64,000 nt of DNA, from the NCBI GenBank assembly GCA_014706295.1, contig JACSVZ010000041.1, positions 806,001 through 870,000 on the forward strand. Reading direction: 5' to 3'. Shown here piece by piece: positions 44,205-55,915 of the stretch. The notes below the pieces were generated by a model, which had not been told where the DNA came from, searched no databases, and was given only the letters and a program-made list of their open reading frames with translations. The stretch comes from Lycocorax pyrrhopterus obiensis. Its lineage: Eukaryota > Chordata > Aves > Passeriformes > Paradisaeidae. Every line of letters starts with the position of its first letter. Positions within the stretch are counted from its first letter, which is position 1. The position numbers were made by a program, and so were the translations under genes.

Positions 44205-44335
44205 TGCACCGACAGCGCTGATTGACCTTGGGCAGGCACTTCATACCTCTGCAGATTGTAATCAGGTAATGCCTGTGAAGCGCTCCGAGGCCTGGACCCA
44301 GAACGGTGTAAGATGATCCCAAAGGCAATAAAATA
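44205..44335. repeat. Old MIR-type SINE fragment (amniote MIR)
   Basis: GACCTTGGGCAGGCACTTCA matches the MIR core phrase CTTGGGCAAGTCACTTAACC. GGTAATGCCTGTGAAGCGCT then matches the MIR 3' phrase (TAATG..TGTGAAGCGCTT), in the right order and strand. Divergence is high, as expected for an ancient amniote copy. A library search with MIR and amniote MIR families would confirm it. Confidence 0.6.
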
Positions 44336-44740
44336 GGGAGAAATGCTGTCCAGCCACACACAGAACTGTATCCTTGAAATTACATTTCCTTCCTCCCCTC
44401 TCCTCCTCCTCCAAACGTGGCACCGATTTGTCAAGCCTGGACAGACAATCCAGGGCTGCGAGCCTGGTTTATCACCAGGAATGGCCGTATCACACCTGCA
44501 CTGGGCGGAAGAGAGACTTTGATTAACGCAGATAAATCCAGAGGATGTTTGATGGTTGCGTTTTGTAAATCCAGCAAGAAAGAACTAATTTCTCTCTGGT
44601 TGAGTGCGGTGTGTGCGAGCTGGAGAGCCTGTCTGCATTAGCATATAAATGCATTTAAAGTGAGACAAATACTGGTGGCTTTGGCAAGCCGGATACCTCT
44701 GGAACCAGGAATGTAAACTGTTTAGAAAAGGAAACATTTC
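44335..44740. promoter_or_regulatory. Mixed stretch with small AT-rich parts
   Basis: Includes GGCAATAAAATAGGG, GATTAACGCAGATAAATCC, GCATTAGCATATAAATGCATTTAAAG and ATTTCTCTCTGG. Weak CNE candidate directly after the SINE remnant. Confidence 0.3.
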
Positions 44741-45180
44741 TGTTTAAATGTAAGGAAAAGGCGGCTGGAGAAGGTAAACATCCTCCCCGAGCAGAAATCA
44801 CTGCGGGACTCGCCTGCATGTGGGGAGAGGTGGACGTGGGAGTTCTGGAGCTGGGCACTGGGAGCAAATCCTACTCCAGGGAGGCTGTGGCACTCGTGGG
44901 AAGACCCTTGTGGGATGATCCCCATGGAGCAGGACAATTCCCAGCCAGAGAGCCCCAGGAGCAGCAGAGGGATGCACACACACTGTTCCCAGGGCTGCCA
45001 AACCCAGATCCATCGGGACAAACTCTCCTTCCAGATGGGGCTGGCTGATTTAGGAGTGCAGACTCATCAGGGGCTGGGCGGCTCCTTTGGTATGTGCTTC
45101 CCAATTCCCACTGCCCAGGCCCTGCCAGCTCCGAGCACAGCAGAAATGACACCAGCAATAAGGAAGCTTCAGAAGTCTTA
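44740..45180. other. GC-rich single-copy DNA
   Basis: No repeat family or exon is recognised. Confidence 0.45.
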
Positions 45181-45600
45181 ATTAAGCAGTGACCCGAATG
45201 TCTCTCTCTCAGCCTGGGAAAGTTTAAGGTACATAAGGCCTATTCTGTAAGAGAAGTTACATCCCCAGAACCATCCCCTGCACGGCTCCATGGCATGTTT
45301 TTGTGGAGAAAAAGAGAAGGGAATGCTGGCAGAGGCCTGGGGAGGCCCCAGCCCTGCAGAATCTCCGTCCACTCACGCACGACCTCGCTGCAACACCAGG
45401 TTTGTCCAAATAGTCAAGATTTTGTCTGTTCATCACTCAGGGTTTGTTTTGGAAACAGCTGTTGGTCCGTGTGGTAGAACAGAAGATGGAAAGTGTCACA
45501 GGAATGTGGTTGTCATGCGAAACCTTCCCCAGGAATGGCAAGGAGATTTATATTCCACGTTTGCTTTTAATTTGATGCATATGGCTGCAGATGCCTGAGA
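45180..45600. other. Moderately AT-rich single-copy DNA
   Basis: Contains GTCTTAATTAAGCAG (45176-45190) and CTTTTAATTTGATGC (45564-45578) but no dense motif cluster. Confidence 0.28.
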
Positions 45601-46200
45601 CGGGGGAATGGCACTCGCAGCCAGGACACATTTTTCAGGGATGGCTGGTGGCCGAACGCAGGAGGAGAGCATGCTGCAGCGACGCCACCCAGCCTGCGCC
45701 GGGAGGGCCGAGCTCCCGGCCCCCAGGGTCACGGAGGTGTCCCCACAGCATCCCTGAGGTGCCTCCCCAAGCCTGGCCCTGAGCTTTTCCTCCTCTGTGC
45801 ATCCTGCACCTGGTGCTGCCCCGTGCCCGCCTGAGCCCCCGGACACGCAGCACCCACCCAGGGGCTCCCACCTGTGCCAGACCCGCAGGTGAAGCATCCC
45901 AGTCCTTCCCTACCCCCTCTCACCACAGCCATCACTTCCTTACAGCACTTTTAAACAATTCTCAGCTTTTCAAGCCCTGCTTTGGCCAGGGGTGCAAGGC
46001 AGGCAATGTGCAATCAGGAGTTTAAATGCTTTTCTCTCCCTCCTTGTGTTTCTTTCAGGGGGGAAAAAAAACAACCAAACACAAACAAACCCAAACCAGA
46101 TGTGGCCTGGGCGCTGCGAATGGAGCGGGAGTCTCATGAGTGGTCCTGGAGATAAACAAGGCTGGGCTTGTAAAATGGAGCCTGGTGTTGTGTGGGGAAG
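45600..46200. other. GC-rich, then mixed single-copy DNA
   Basis: An AAACAACC/CAAACAAAC run lies at 46064-46094. No repeat element or gene is seen. Confidence 0.4.
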
Positions 46201-46460
46201 GGAAGAGGGGTGAGAAGAGGATCTCATTTTCAAAGAATTAGAAAAATGTGACGCAACTCCTTTAAAAGAAAGGAAGAGAGAGGGAGAGCAATGCAGGGAA
46301 TGCCACAAAAGTCATGCAGGCAGGAGCCTGCAGCTGGCTGAGTTTGAAAACAAATGATTTTAATCAGCTGCTATTCAACTACTGTCAGCTCTGATTTACT
46401 GCGCGCAGCCAATTAAGGGTTTTTGGGGGTTCAAAGATTAGGAGTGAAATCCAAAAGCTC
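46200..46460. promoter_or_regulatory. Weak AT-rich island
   Basis: Includes AGAATTAG, GATTTTAATCAGC, GATTTACTGCGC and CCAATTAAGGG. A purine-rich part lies at 46260-46290. Confidence 0.28.
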
Positions 46461-46780
46461 GTTGTTGGAGGGGAGGAACACTGAAATGAGAGCAAGAGTG
46501 GGGGAGTTCCTCTGAACCTGAACAAAACCCAGCTGAAAAGCTGGACAGAAGGAGCAGAGGAGTTTAAAAGTGCTGTGATTGAATGAGACACGGTGTTCAG
46601 AGATGGAGGAGCAGAATGACCACGGTGTCCCCCCGTGTCCTTTCCAAGTTTGCTGCAGCACCAGCACCTGCCTGTCCCAACAGCCCTCTGAAAAAGGGGG
46701 GATCACTCTCACACCAAGCAAGTTACTTCCATCATCTAAAAATGACAAACTGACTCGAGGTACTTCCCCCCTCCCAGATC
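46460..46780. other. Mixed single-copy DNA
   Basis: No gene, repeat or motif cluster is recognised. Confidence 0.35.
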
Positions 46781-46990
46781 ATCACTAATGTATTCAAGGC
46801 AAACAGTTCCAGCAGGGCTGTGATATGAGCTTTCCACAATTAATTAGCCCAGCTAAGTACTACACAACGAAGAAAATTAAAAAGAAAAACTATCTTCCCA
46901 GGTCCAGAGCTATCTGGGTGTTTGCACAACTCCCACCTTAGTGGCAGATAATAGTCTGGAGCCTTTGATCCTCTAATAACTCTTACAACT
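46780..46990. promoter_or_regulatory. AT-rich island
   Basis: Includes ATCACTAATGTATTC, CACAATTAATTAGCCC, AAAATTAAAAAG, CAGATAATAG and CTCTAATAACTC. Single-copy. Confidence 0.38.
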
Positions 46991-47090
46991 CTCGGCGCCG
47001 TTGGAGCGCTGCGGGCTGTGGCTCCGGGCAGCGCCTGCTCCCGGGATGTGCCGTGAGGAGCCGGCGCCTCGCCGTGTCCCGCAGATTATG
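46990..47090. other. Short CpG-dense patch
   Basis: About ten CpGs in 100 bp (CGGCGCCG, GAGCGCTGCGGG, CCGGCGCCTCGCCG) between two AT-rich islands. Too short for a CpG island by usual length criteria. Confidence 0.45.
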
Positions 47091-47720
47091 GTGGCTCCTG
47101 TTTGCTCTGAGATCTGCAGCTCCACTCATCCCAGAATCTGCCACCGTGCTGTCTTTGTTCCTCCCATTTAGCACTTTGATTTGTGCAGCTCTGCTGAGAA
47201 TCTCCCTTGCAGCTTGTTGACTTATCACTCATCCCCGTGAGTTCCCATCCTCTCCCCTCCTGACAGCTCTGCCTAATGTACTTATTCATTCCATTTAAAT
47301 AAATCGAAGCAGGCCTATGACAGCCGATAAGTGAGTCACACAAGAACAAACAGAAAGGAAGCACTGCAAATAGTCAAATGTCAAGTAGGAATGGAAAACT
47401 GTCCCTATAGCTCCAGCGAACCTTAGATGTCTAATATTTATGGCCAATTGATGTCATTAGAAAGTAAATAAGCCCTCTTATGCTGCATTACAAAAGATTA
47501 ACTGCAAGCAATGGAGTTTAAATAGCACAGATAAGTGCAGATGGAAATAAACCTGTTTAAAGCTGGAAATATTTGCTGAACCTCCTTGCTGCTTTTAAGA
47601 TAATTGATCTCTGTATATCTGTATTGAATCTCGCCATAAAAGCTTTGAAACGTCTTCTGGCAGAGCCCAGCTCACTCGTGACTCAACCTCTCCTTATCTC
47701 TCCAGATTGCAGAGGGTTTT
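47090..47720. promoter_or_regulatory. Long AT-rich island, strong CNE candidate
   Basis: The core at 47270-47690 has CCTAATGTACTTATTC, CTATGACAGCCGATAAG, GTCTAATATTTATGGCCAATTGATGTC, GATTAACTGC, AGATAAGTGCAG and AAGATAATTGATC. There is no repeat match over 400 bp. Candidate enhancer with GATA, TALE and homeodomain words. Confidence 0.5.
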
Positions 47721-48430
47721 TTCATTCCTCAGCACGCTGGGTGGGGAGCTCGGGGCGGTGTCAGCACTTTCCATCCGGAGATGCTCCGGGTTGGGGTCGG
47801 AAAACCACCGGCCCCGGCTCCAGCGCTGCCCAGCTCCGGGTCAGAGCCCCGGGCCAGGGGGAACATCCCTCACTGTGCATTTGCCCGGCCTCAAAGGACA
47901 GCAGGAACAAAACCAGTCCTGCAGCAACTGAAGCGTGCTGCAGCTGAGGGCTCCGGAGCAGCCCGGCGTGGCAGATATTAATGAGTTACATTCTGCTGAT
48001 GAGGGAAGCCAGCGAGAGAGGAAGGGAGGAGTGATTTGCTGCCCCGTGCCCACACTGATCCCTGAGCACGTCCCATCCAGGCCCATTCCTGTTCTGACAT
48101 CAGAACACGCTCCCAGCCCTGAGCCGGGCCAGCTGCTCGGGCCAGCCCGGGGGTTTTGGGGAACCTCCGTCCAAATCCGCCCGCAGGTGAGCAGCACCTG
48201 GGAGAGGGGACAGGGCTCCACACGAGGAGGCTGAGCACAGCTGTGCCCTGTGCAGACCCTCACACGGAGCCTGGAGAAGGCTGGGAGAGGGGGACACGTG
48301 GCCCAGGCAGTCACCCAGGCGTGGAACACGATTGCAGCCCCCACGGAGAGGTCCCCGTGCCCTCGGCGGCCCCCGCCGGGCACCATCTGCAGCGGGACTC
48401 GGTGCCAAGGCAGCGCCGCGCCACTTGTGC
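47720..48430. other. GC-rich single-copy DNA
   Basis: CpG-rich patches lie near 47750-47850 and 48350-48420. The 200-codon - strand frame has no domain. Confidence 0.5.
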
Positions 48431-48740
48431 ACTGCAGAAACATTTATTTGATCCTCCAACTCTGCTTTCAGGATGATTAATCTGCGCCCGGCTGTGTGTT
48501 TAGGCTCTCCATAAAGGCAGGTGCATGTGTTCGTGCGCTGCTGCTGTCAGGGCCGTTAATGTAAGCGTCTGTTTTACAGCCCAATTGACAGCAGCATTGT
48601 TCTGGCAGGGTTACAGCTCTGACATGTGGAATCAATCTTTTTAACCTGTCAATTAATCAGTGGGCAGCTGTCAGCCCAGCTGAAAGGCCTGAAGGACAGT
48701 GCCCTTTCAATGGATTATACTGGATGCTCGGTGGAGTAAA
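48430..48740. promoter_or_regulatory. Island with four MEIS-type hexamers, candidate enhancer
   Basis: CTGTCA/TGACAG occurs at 48544-48549, 48586-48591, 48646-48651 and 48668-48673. Beside them are GATGATTAATCTG, CCGTTAATG, GGAATCAATC and CAATTAATCAG. TGACAG with ATCAATC/TGATTGAT-type words is the usual signature of MEIS/PREP with PBX-HOX. Single-copy. Confidence 0.5.
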
Positions 48741-49460
48741 ATTGAACGCTTCAGTCTCAGGAACTCTCCCTGCATCCAGAGCAACGCTCCATCTCCTTTT
48801 CCTGCAGGAAACAACACCCGGAGCCAGGCAGGGAGGGATGACAGTGAGACACCCTGGCTGTGTGACAGGCTGGCTGAGACAGCTCCAGAGCCCAGGTCTC
48901 GGAGCACGGCCAGGCTGGGGCTGTAGGGTCCAGCCCTGCTGTGGAGGGACGGCACAGGGAGCAGCGTCCCCATGCTGGGGCCCAACACCCCGATCCCTGC
49001 TGCCAGCCCAGGTGCCCCCCGAACCTCAGCCCAGTCCCTTGGTGAGTGCCCTGTCCTGGGTCTCCAGTGCCACCCTGCAGCTTCCCATGCCACGCTCTGG
49101 TCCCCCAACCACGGGAGCCACTCCAGGTAATTTCCTCCTGCAGTTCCTGTCTGTAATTCCCTTCAGGGTTTAAGTTTCTCCCACCGTTTCCTTGCTGTTT
49201 CCAGGGGTCCTTCCCACCCCAGGAAGGTGCCTGGGGGAGCTGACACCTGTCTGTGACAGGATCCCCCTTTTCCCACAGCACTGAGGGATCCTCTCGATCA
49301 CCTTTGGAGCAGGTGCTGGAAAGGGGACAGCAATCAGCCCCCTCAGAGTGGCTCGGAGTGGCCAAGGTCCCCTGGCAGGGAGCAGCTCCAGCAGGAAACA
49401 AAAGCATAACCTTGAAAATGCAGCATTTCCCTGGTCCCCTCAGCCTAATGTTGTGTGGTG
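48740..49460. other. GC-rich single-copy DNA
   Basis: The 239-codon - strand frame (48757-49476) has no recognised domain. No repeat is seen. Confidence 0.5.
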
Positions 49461-49850
49461 CTCGTTGAGCGGCCACTAATTTGATTCATATGAGAAGCTT
49501 GACCTTATTCCACCAAGTGTTTTCCAGCCTGGATTTCTCTAACTGCTTGTTTATAGAGAGTATATGGAGCATTTAATGTTTTTTCAGCTGTTTAGGAACT
49601 TGATTTTTTTTTTTAAGGCAGTCCCAAGAGAGCAGGGCACAAGGCACAGCCTCCATCCCCCCTCCCAGCCATCAGGGTGCCCGAAGCCCCTTCCATGTGC
49701 TGCTGCTGGGCAGGGAGAAAGGATAATTTATTTGGTGGCTGCATCATTATGTGGAGGTGACTCCAAATGCCATTATCTTTGTTTAGCACAGGCAGGGAGC
49801 AGTTAGTGCTCCCTGGGTAATCTATCTTAGGATCAAAAAGCTATGGAGAC
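49460..49850. promoter_or_regulatory. Weak AT-rich island
   Basis: Includes CACTAATTTGATTC, GCATTTAATG, a T-run near 49606-49613, GGATAATTTATTTGG and GCATCATTATG. Part is simple sequence. Confidence 0.28.
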
Positions 49851-50290
49851 ACAGAAAAGCTCTTCTCAAGCCTTAATCTCTCAGCACCATCATTTTCTCA
49901 GCCGAGGAGGGGCAGGGACCTGGGTGCCAATGCCTTTCGTGATGAATTCAGATGACTGATCTTTCTAAACTGCTTCTTGCCTTCCCTGCCATGCAGACAA
50001 GGAGAGGTGCAGCGTTTATAGATCACCCCTGTGTGAGATGGCTCTGGACAATTAGTCACAAGCGAAGGAGTCCCCTCCTGCTTTCCAGCCAGGGGAACAC
50101 ACTCGGGGGCTCGGGATCTGCAGCTCTGGGTGCCAGTCAGGTGACAAGGAATGGCAAATGGCAGGGTGGGAGGCAGGCACTATTTATTTGTATTAAACAC
50201 CTGATCATCTGCCCCAGGTCTAGAGCTGAACCTCGGGAGGGCATTGGCTCCCAGACATCTCCAGCAGCCACCGTCCTCACTTGATTTATT
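49850..50290. other. Mixed single-copy DNA
   Basis: No repeat family, exon or motif cluster is recognised. Confidence 0.4.
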
Positions 50291-50440
50291 CTCACATTGC
50301 ACTGCAGGAAATAGAGAAATATTATCTCATGTTCAGCAGAGCCAGTGGAGAGGCAGAGCCCAGCCAAGGTCACGGAGCCAGTCTGAGGCACAGAGCGGCT
50401 GAGCCCAGGTCCCTGTGCCCACCTGAGCTCGGGGAGCTGG
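50290..50440. repeat. Possible old MIR-type SINE fragment
   Basis: GCCAAGGTCACGGAGCCAGT, then GAGGCACAGAGCGGCTGAGCCCAGGTCCCTG resembles the MIR segment CCAAGGTCACACAGC..GTGGCAGAGC..GAACCCAGGTCTC in the same order. Shorter and weaker than the copy at 44.2 kb. Confidence 0.42.
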
Positions 50441-51100
50441 GCTGGGACAGCTGCTGGCAGTCCCTTGGAGAAAGACACTGGAGAAGAGCAAATAGCAACT
50501 GAAATATTTTCATCTGGGGCCCTGTTATAAAAAGTGGCAAGGCTAAGCACCCGATGGCTCCTAATTTGCTCCTGACTCTTTTAATCAAATCGAGCTTTCA
50601 GCCCTAATCCTAAACCAGGCTTTTCAGCAAAGATTGCAGCAAGATGATTCATCAGGAGGAGCAGCAGCTCCGAGCAGTCATTAGCACCCATTCTTCTGGC
50701 AGCAAGAACGAGGTGCCCGTTCTGCAGCTCGGCTCTCACCCGGGTCCTCCCAGCCCATCCCTGCTGCCCACGCTCCCCTGTCACTTGTCACCAGCCCTGG
50801 CTGGGGGGGACAGAGGTTTTGGGGGGCTCAGGGCCTGCCTGTGCAGGCTGGATGCTGATGGCAGAGCCCGGCTCCCCTTTGCTGCTCAGAGAGGCACAGC
50901 CTGGCTGTGGGAGCTGGGCAAAACACGAGCCCAGACTGGGTCTAACAGGGTCCCCACGACCCTGCTGGGCTCTGCAGGGACACAGGCCACCCACGCTGAG
51001 GTTACTCAGCCCTGTCCCCTGCTTCTCCCCACCCTGGGGTCCACATCCTGAGATAAAATCCAGAGTGAGAGTTCTCTCCCACGATTACACCACGCACTTG
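50440..51100. other. Single-copy DNA, AT patch then GC-rich
   Basis: 50500-50645 is mildly AT-rich (CTAATTTGC, TTTTAATCAAATCG, CCCTAATCC). The rest is GC-rich with shadow frames. Confidence 0.4.
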
Positions 51101-51290
51101 GATGCAGTTGCACCTTCTGATGATTTAGATGCCAAACACCCTCTCCTCCAGCCACAGGAACAGGAGGATTTTAAGGTGAAATTGTCAGTTCAAAGAGAGT
51201 TTACAGAGCTCCTTTAAACAAATTTTTACAATAATAATTTCTCCGTGCAGTGTCTGCAATAAAAGCCAATAGATGAGATGGCCAGGGAGC
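51100..51290. promoter_or_regulatory. Short AT-rich island
   Basis: Includes GATGATTTAGATG, a TTTTTACAATAATAATTTC patch and GCAATAAAAGCC. Single-copy. Confidence 0.3.
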
Positions 51291-52090
51291 GAGCCCCGGC
51301 TGTAAATCACGGCAGGGCCTGTGCTGCTCCTGCTCTCTGCTGCCATGGTTTATGGTGTCATCCCAGTCACAGCGTCCCCGGAGTGAGTTACAGCCTCGCA
51401 GGCAGTGGGTGCCCATCCATTATCCCACATGTAAACAGGTATTCAAATAGCAGCTCCAGAGCCTTCTCCCTGGCACTCAATCACGCCTGCAGCCTAACCC
51501 TGACCCTGCCAAGGTCACAGCTCTGATTGCTCCTGCTCCAGCACGGTGGGGCCCAGACAGCAGCTCTGACAGCCTCATGCAGGCTGATTGTCCCCCGAAT
51601 TAACTCTGATGCTCTGTGCAGAATAATTCAGCAGCAGCCTGGTCTGATCACCAGCCCCGAGCCCGGCTCCATCCCCGTGGCAAAGGGGAGTCTCACGGGA
51701 GGCTGGGGCTGCTCAGGGGTGTTCAGCCTCCACGGCTGGGGTGGGACATCCTCCAGACCTGCTGTGGGCTCTGCTGGGAGCCTTGGGGCCATCTCAAACC
51801 TTACCCTGCCCCTGACCCTCAGCCCATCAGCAAAAGCCGAATCTCAGCCCCAGCTCCTGCCTCCACCTCCTGCTGGAAGGAGCCTTGTCCTGCATGGCCC
51901 ACCCAGCCTCGTGTGAGTGACCTTCCCCTCCCAGCCACACCAAGGGCGAGCTGCTGGGAGCACACGGTGCCCCAGTCCCGCCGGACACCTGGGATCACAG
52001 GGACGGGGGGGTGCAGCTTCCAGACTGCCTCTCGCGTGACAGAACAGCCCAGGCACAGCCAGACCCTGTCCTGTGCTGAGCCCCCGTCAA
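51290..52090. other. GC-rich single-copy DNA
   Basis: Small patch GAATTAACTCTGATG at 51598-51611. The 172-codon + frame has no domain. Confidence 0.45.
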
Positions 52091-52600
52091 TGAGATTTGA
52101 AGGTGCTCAGCAAAACCTTTTAAAGGATCCTTGAAGCGGAATCAATAACCAGTTCATCATCCTCCCTGCCTCTCCTTCCCCCATGATGCCTTTTCTAAAA
52201 AGCAGCTGAGAAATTCCTCAGTCACTGCCCAACTAGCAGGCAGTAAATCTGCAGAATATAAAGATGATTTCCATTTCCATTGAGTTACTCTATTTTTCTC
52301 TCTAAATATTTCAGGGGAGCTCGATTCACGGCTTCTCCTTTGGCGTTAAAAGAAAATAATAATAATTTTTTATTTAAAAGGTAGAGAGCAAAGCCCTGAG
52401 CGCTGGGGCTGTGTTTCAAATGGTTCCCAGCTTCATTACTAGCTCTAAGCAAGTTCTGTATACATCACCCAGTTTAATTCAGCAATACCATCAGTGTCAA
52501 TGGGCATCCAGCAGCTGCTGGCTATTGGTCATCTGGAGCTGACACAAACTCAATAAATACTCCATAACCCCTGACAGCCGCCAGCAGATTAGCCCGGAAT
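52090..52600. promoter_or_regulatory. AT-rich island
   Basis: Includes CTAAATATTTCAGG, GAAAATAATAATAATTTTTTATTTAAAAGG, TTCATTACTAGC, CAGTTTAATTCAGC and AACTCAATAAATACTCC. Single-copy outside the short AAT run at 52357-52369. Confidence 0.4.
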
Positions 52601-52819
52601 GAGCGATGGCCCAACCAACACCTGCTGAACCAAATCACCACCATGAGTGATGGGCCCGTACCCAGCTCTGACCACAAGTGAGATCAGGGGAAGAATGATT
52701 TTGTACTTTAAGAAAAGAATTAGAGATGGTGGCTGGAGTGATTGGAAAACCTTCCCGAGGTTTCTCACTCCTTCCTGCCCCCCTGGCACGTGCGAGCTGA
52801 CCATGGGCTCCCAGCAACA

Positions 52820-52970
52820 GCAGCAGTTTTTATTATTCTGTACATTATTGATGTCACCACCTGCGACTTTATTTCATGTCTGAGCGCATTATTGCTCTAA
52901 ATTATCATTTTAAGCTGTTTGGTGAGACCTTAACCACTGCTTGGAAATCAGCACTTATTTACAGGTAACG
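52820..52970. promoter_or_regulatory. Short AT-rich island
   Basis: Includes TTTTTATTATTCTG, ACATTATTGATGTC, GCATTATTGC and CTAAATTATCATTTTAAGC in under 100 bp. Confidence 0.35.
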
Positions 52971-53127
52971 TTGTGCAAACGGAGCTTCAGGTGCAGCACA
53001 AGGACCTCCAGAGCTGATCCCAGAGACCGCCTGGAGCTCAAACCACAGCACTACACAAGGCCTTGGAAAATCAGGGGAGCTGAAACCCTGGTATCCATTG
53101 CAATCCTGAGCTGCCACTTGCCTCGGG

Positions 53128-53275
53128 AAGCAGAATCATGGCATCACAGAACGGTTTGGGCTGGGAGGGGCATTAAAGCTCAGCCCATTCCACTCCCCTG
53201 CCATGGGCGGGGACACCCTCCACTAGCCCGGGTTGCTCCGAGCCCTGTCCAGCCTGGCCTGGCAGTAACCTGCAA
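53128..53275 (-). repeat. CR1 LINE 3' fragment, antisense
   Basis: GAATCATGGCATCACAGAACGG, TTTGGGCTGGGAGGGGC, CTGCCATGGGCGGGGACACC, CCACTAGCCCGGGTTGCTC, and AGCCCTGTCCAGCCTGGCCT in order: a reversed avian CR1 3' end including the terminal octamer-type units. Confidence 0.95.
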
Positions 53276-53780
53276 CCTCATTTTAAAGTGTTCAGCTCCC
53301 AGGAAAACCACAGGCAACACCAACACAGGGAATAAACGGAGCTAAACCAGAACAAGGGTGCCACATCCAGCTTTGAGCACGGGGCTTTTTCACTGCCTCA
53401 TTTCCCCATATGTTGGTCAAGAACTGCTCTCTGCTCAGGGCCTTTTGATCTTCTCCTCCACAACGAGAGTCTTTTGGCTTGACTCTCTCCCCATGTCACC
53501 TCGGGAGCTCTCTCGCGGCAGCAGAACCAGTCTGGCGCGGGACTTGGCCTGGCTGCTCTGTGCCTCAGATAATCCTGGGCCCCCAGCCCCGCACCTCGCT
53601 GCCCTGCTGGGACCCCGAGCTCCGCATCCCTCCAGGGCTGGTCCCTGGGCTCCGTTTCCCAGTGCCTGGCACTGGTCCCTCGCTGGGACGTGTCTGTGTG
53701 GCGGGGATGGGATGGAGGTGATGGCCCCGCGTGTTTGATCGCGCTCCTCTCTGTCTGCTCAGGAGCTGTCAGCGATTTCA
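53276..53780. other. GC-rich single-copy DNA
   Basis: Opposed frames of 126 and 127 codons show no domain. No repeat is seen. Confidence 0.45.
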
Positions 53781-54260
53781 CTACCCGGAGTAGCTGTCAC
53801 TCCACTTTTGGCTCTAGGATCCTGTTTTGATTCCAGCCCTTATCGAGTTTATCTAGAATCCTTCTGCTCATTTAAAAGAAAAAATAAAAAAGCCACCCAA
53901 AAAAATCTCTCTTATTGAAAGCGCTTTTGGAGTTAGTCTGAGTCGGCTCCTGGAGCTCCCTGCGTGGGTTTGATGCACTCCAGCCTAATTGATGTCCCTG
54001 GGTTTGAAGAGCTGTCTGGACGAGGGGCCCGCCAAAGCCTCTCAGAGTAATGTGATTTGCTGGAGAGCCCTGGTGTAGGTTTGCAGAAACACTGCTGCTC
54101 CTGCTGCCAGCTTAAATCAGATACCAGCCTGACCTCGGCAAGCAGTGTCTTCTCCTATAAATTTTGGCATCACAGTGAGTTACATCATTCGAGCTGCGTT
54201 ATGTGCTGTTACAGACAAGGAGTCACGCAAGTTAATGTGGCATCTGGCTGGAATTTAAAG
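53780..54260. promoter_or_regulatory. Moderately AT-rich island
   Basis: Includes an AAAAGAAAAAATAAAAAAGCC run (53873-53893), CAGCCTAATTGATGTC, GAGTAATGTG and GTTAATGTGGC. Motif density is modest. Confidence 0.28.
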
Positions 54261-55430
54261 GCAAATGCACAAGGCTGGGAAATCCAAACCCACCTTTGCC
54301 CTGGCACCCGCAGCTGCTCTGCCAGCCTTGCCCACGGCCGGGGCGGTTCCGCTCCCGCAGGGCAGGGATGTGCTTCCTCCAGGCACAAATCCCATTTTTA
54401 CTGCCATTTCCTCCCCACTCTGCCTTTGACAGGAAGATGAACAGGAGTCCTTCATCCTCGGGAGGCAGGAGCTGAGGATGGAGCGCCGTGTGGGGACGCA
54501 GAGGGCGATGCAGGGAGGTCCCACTCGGGTCACCCGGCTGTGAGTGGGGCAGGACAGGGCTCCACTGAGCCCAGGGCTCTGTGAGGGCGCAGGGGCTCCC
54601 AAGCACAACCCCTGCACGTTTGCAGTCTCATTCTCACCAGGGCTCCCCACATTCCCAGCCTGGCCTCTCTGAGCCACCACGCTCCAGCTCCCGCTGGAGC
54701 AGCGCTGTTCCAGCATTCCCAGGACCCCTCGGCCCCCCCGTGTCCATCACCACGATCAGTGCCCCCCCAGCCCCCCTTTTCCTGCCGTGACAGCCTGGCA
54801 GCCCCAGAGAGAGCAATCACAGCCCCACTCACAAACGGGCACTTCTCTCGTCCCGGCTTAATTCGCTCCTCGCTGCTTTGCAGAACCCCTCTCCAATTAA
54901 CCAATTAGGAGATAATTTGATTTGCTCCATCAGGACTGCAGCCCACGGAGCGCCACGGTGGATTGCAGGGAGCGAGTGCTGGCCCCACGTGCCACTGCCG
55001 GGTCCGGCCCAAATTCCGTCCCTGGAATTTTGAATTCTTCCCCGTCCTTCTGTCCCTGTTTCCCAAATCCAGCACTTCCAGCTGGCCCTGCCCTGGATCT
55101 CAGGGAGGTGCTGCAAGCACAGACAATTCACAAGTGTCCCTGGAGCAGCAGAGCCCAGACAGGCCAGGGGCTGCTGATTTTGGATATATCCTAGAGGGGG
55201 ACAGTGACAAGGTTTTAGGAGACAAGATCAGTGAAGTCCTCCAGCCCGGGATATGAGGGGAGCACGAGATGGAAAGATCCCACTGAGGGAATTTCTTCCA
55301 TGCTCCTGCAGCCCATTTACTGCTGGGCCAGAAACAGCCGGGGTTTGCTGGCCTGTCCAGCATGCCACAAACACGGCAGAGGGGTTGAGAGGGCTGGAGA
55401 GGAGCTCCTGGATGCCAGCAGGGTGGGGGC
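54260..55430. other. GC-rich single-copy DNA
   Basis: A short CCAATTAACCAATTAGGAG patch lies at 54892-54910, with two CCAATTA copies 9 bp apart, followed by GATAATTTGATTTG. The rest has shadow frames only. Confidence 0.45.
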
Positions 55431-55660
55431 TGGCTGAGTGCCCATGGAAATGAGGATATTAATGAGGCTGAGTGTGTAATAAATTGGAATTTATGGTACA
55501 ATTAGCACCTAGAACCTCGGATGGGCGTCTCTGCTATTTTAAATCTAAATAAATAACTACATTAACACTACCCCTACCAGTTGTTTTTTTGCAGCATAGC
55601 CAAGGCCCAAGTAATTTACTAAAAATAATGAACCCGGCTCAGTAAAGACCAGCAAGACAG
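55430..55660. promoter_or_regulatory. AT-rich island
   Basis: Includes GATATTAATGAGG, GTAATAAATTGGAATTTATGG, GTACAATTAGCACC and CTAAATAAATAAC. Single-copy. Confidence 0.35.
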
Positions 55661-55883
55661 TGAGACAGCTCAACGGGGTCACATCTACAGAGGGATGTGT
55701 TCCAGACGTCCTGGGGATTGGTGGTGTGTGGAACCAGGAGAGGAAAGAACCCTGGAGCCCAGAGCTGCCCCAGCACAGCCAGGGTGGCACCTGAGCACAG
55801 CACAGCCCCTCCCCAGCCCGGAGTGGGGCTGGCAATGCCCTGCAGAGCCCCCACCTTCCAGAGAACCGCAGAGAGTCCTGAGA

Positions 55884-55915
55884 TGTTGTTGTTGTTGTTA
55901 TTATTATTATTATTC
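55884..55915. repeat. (GTT)n(ATT)n microsatellite
   Basis: Five GTT units pass directly into five ATT units. Confidence 0.92.
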
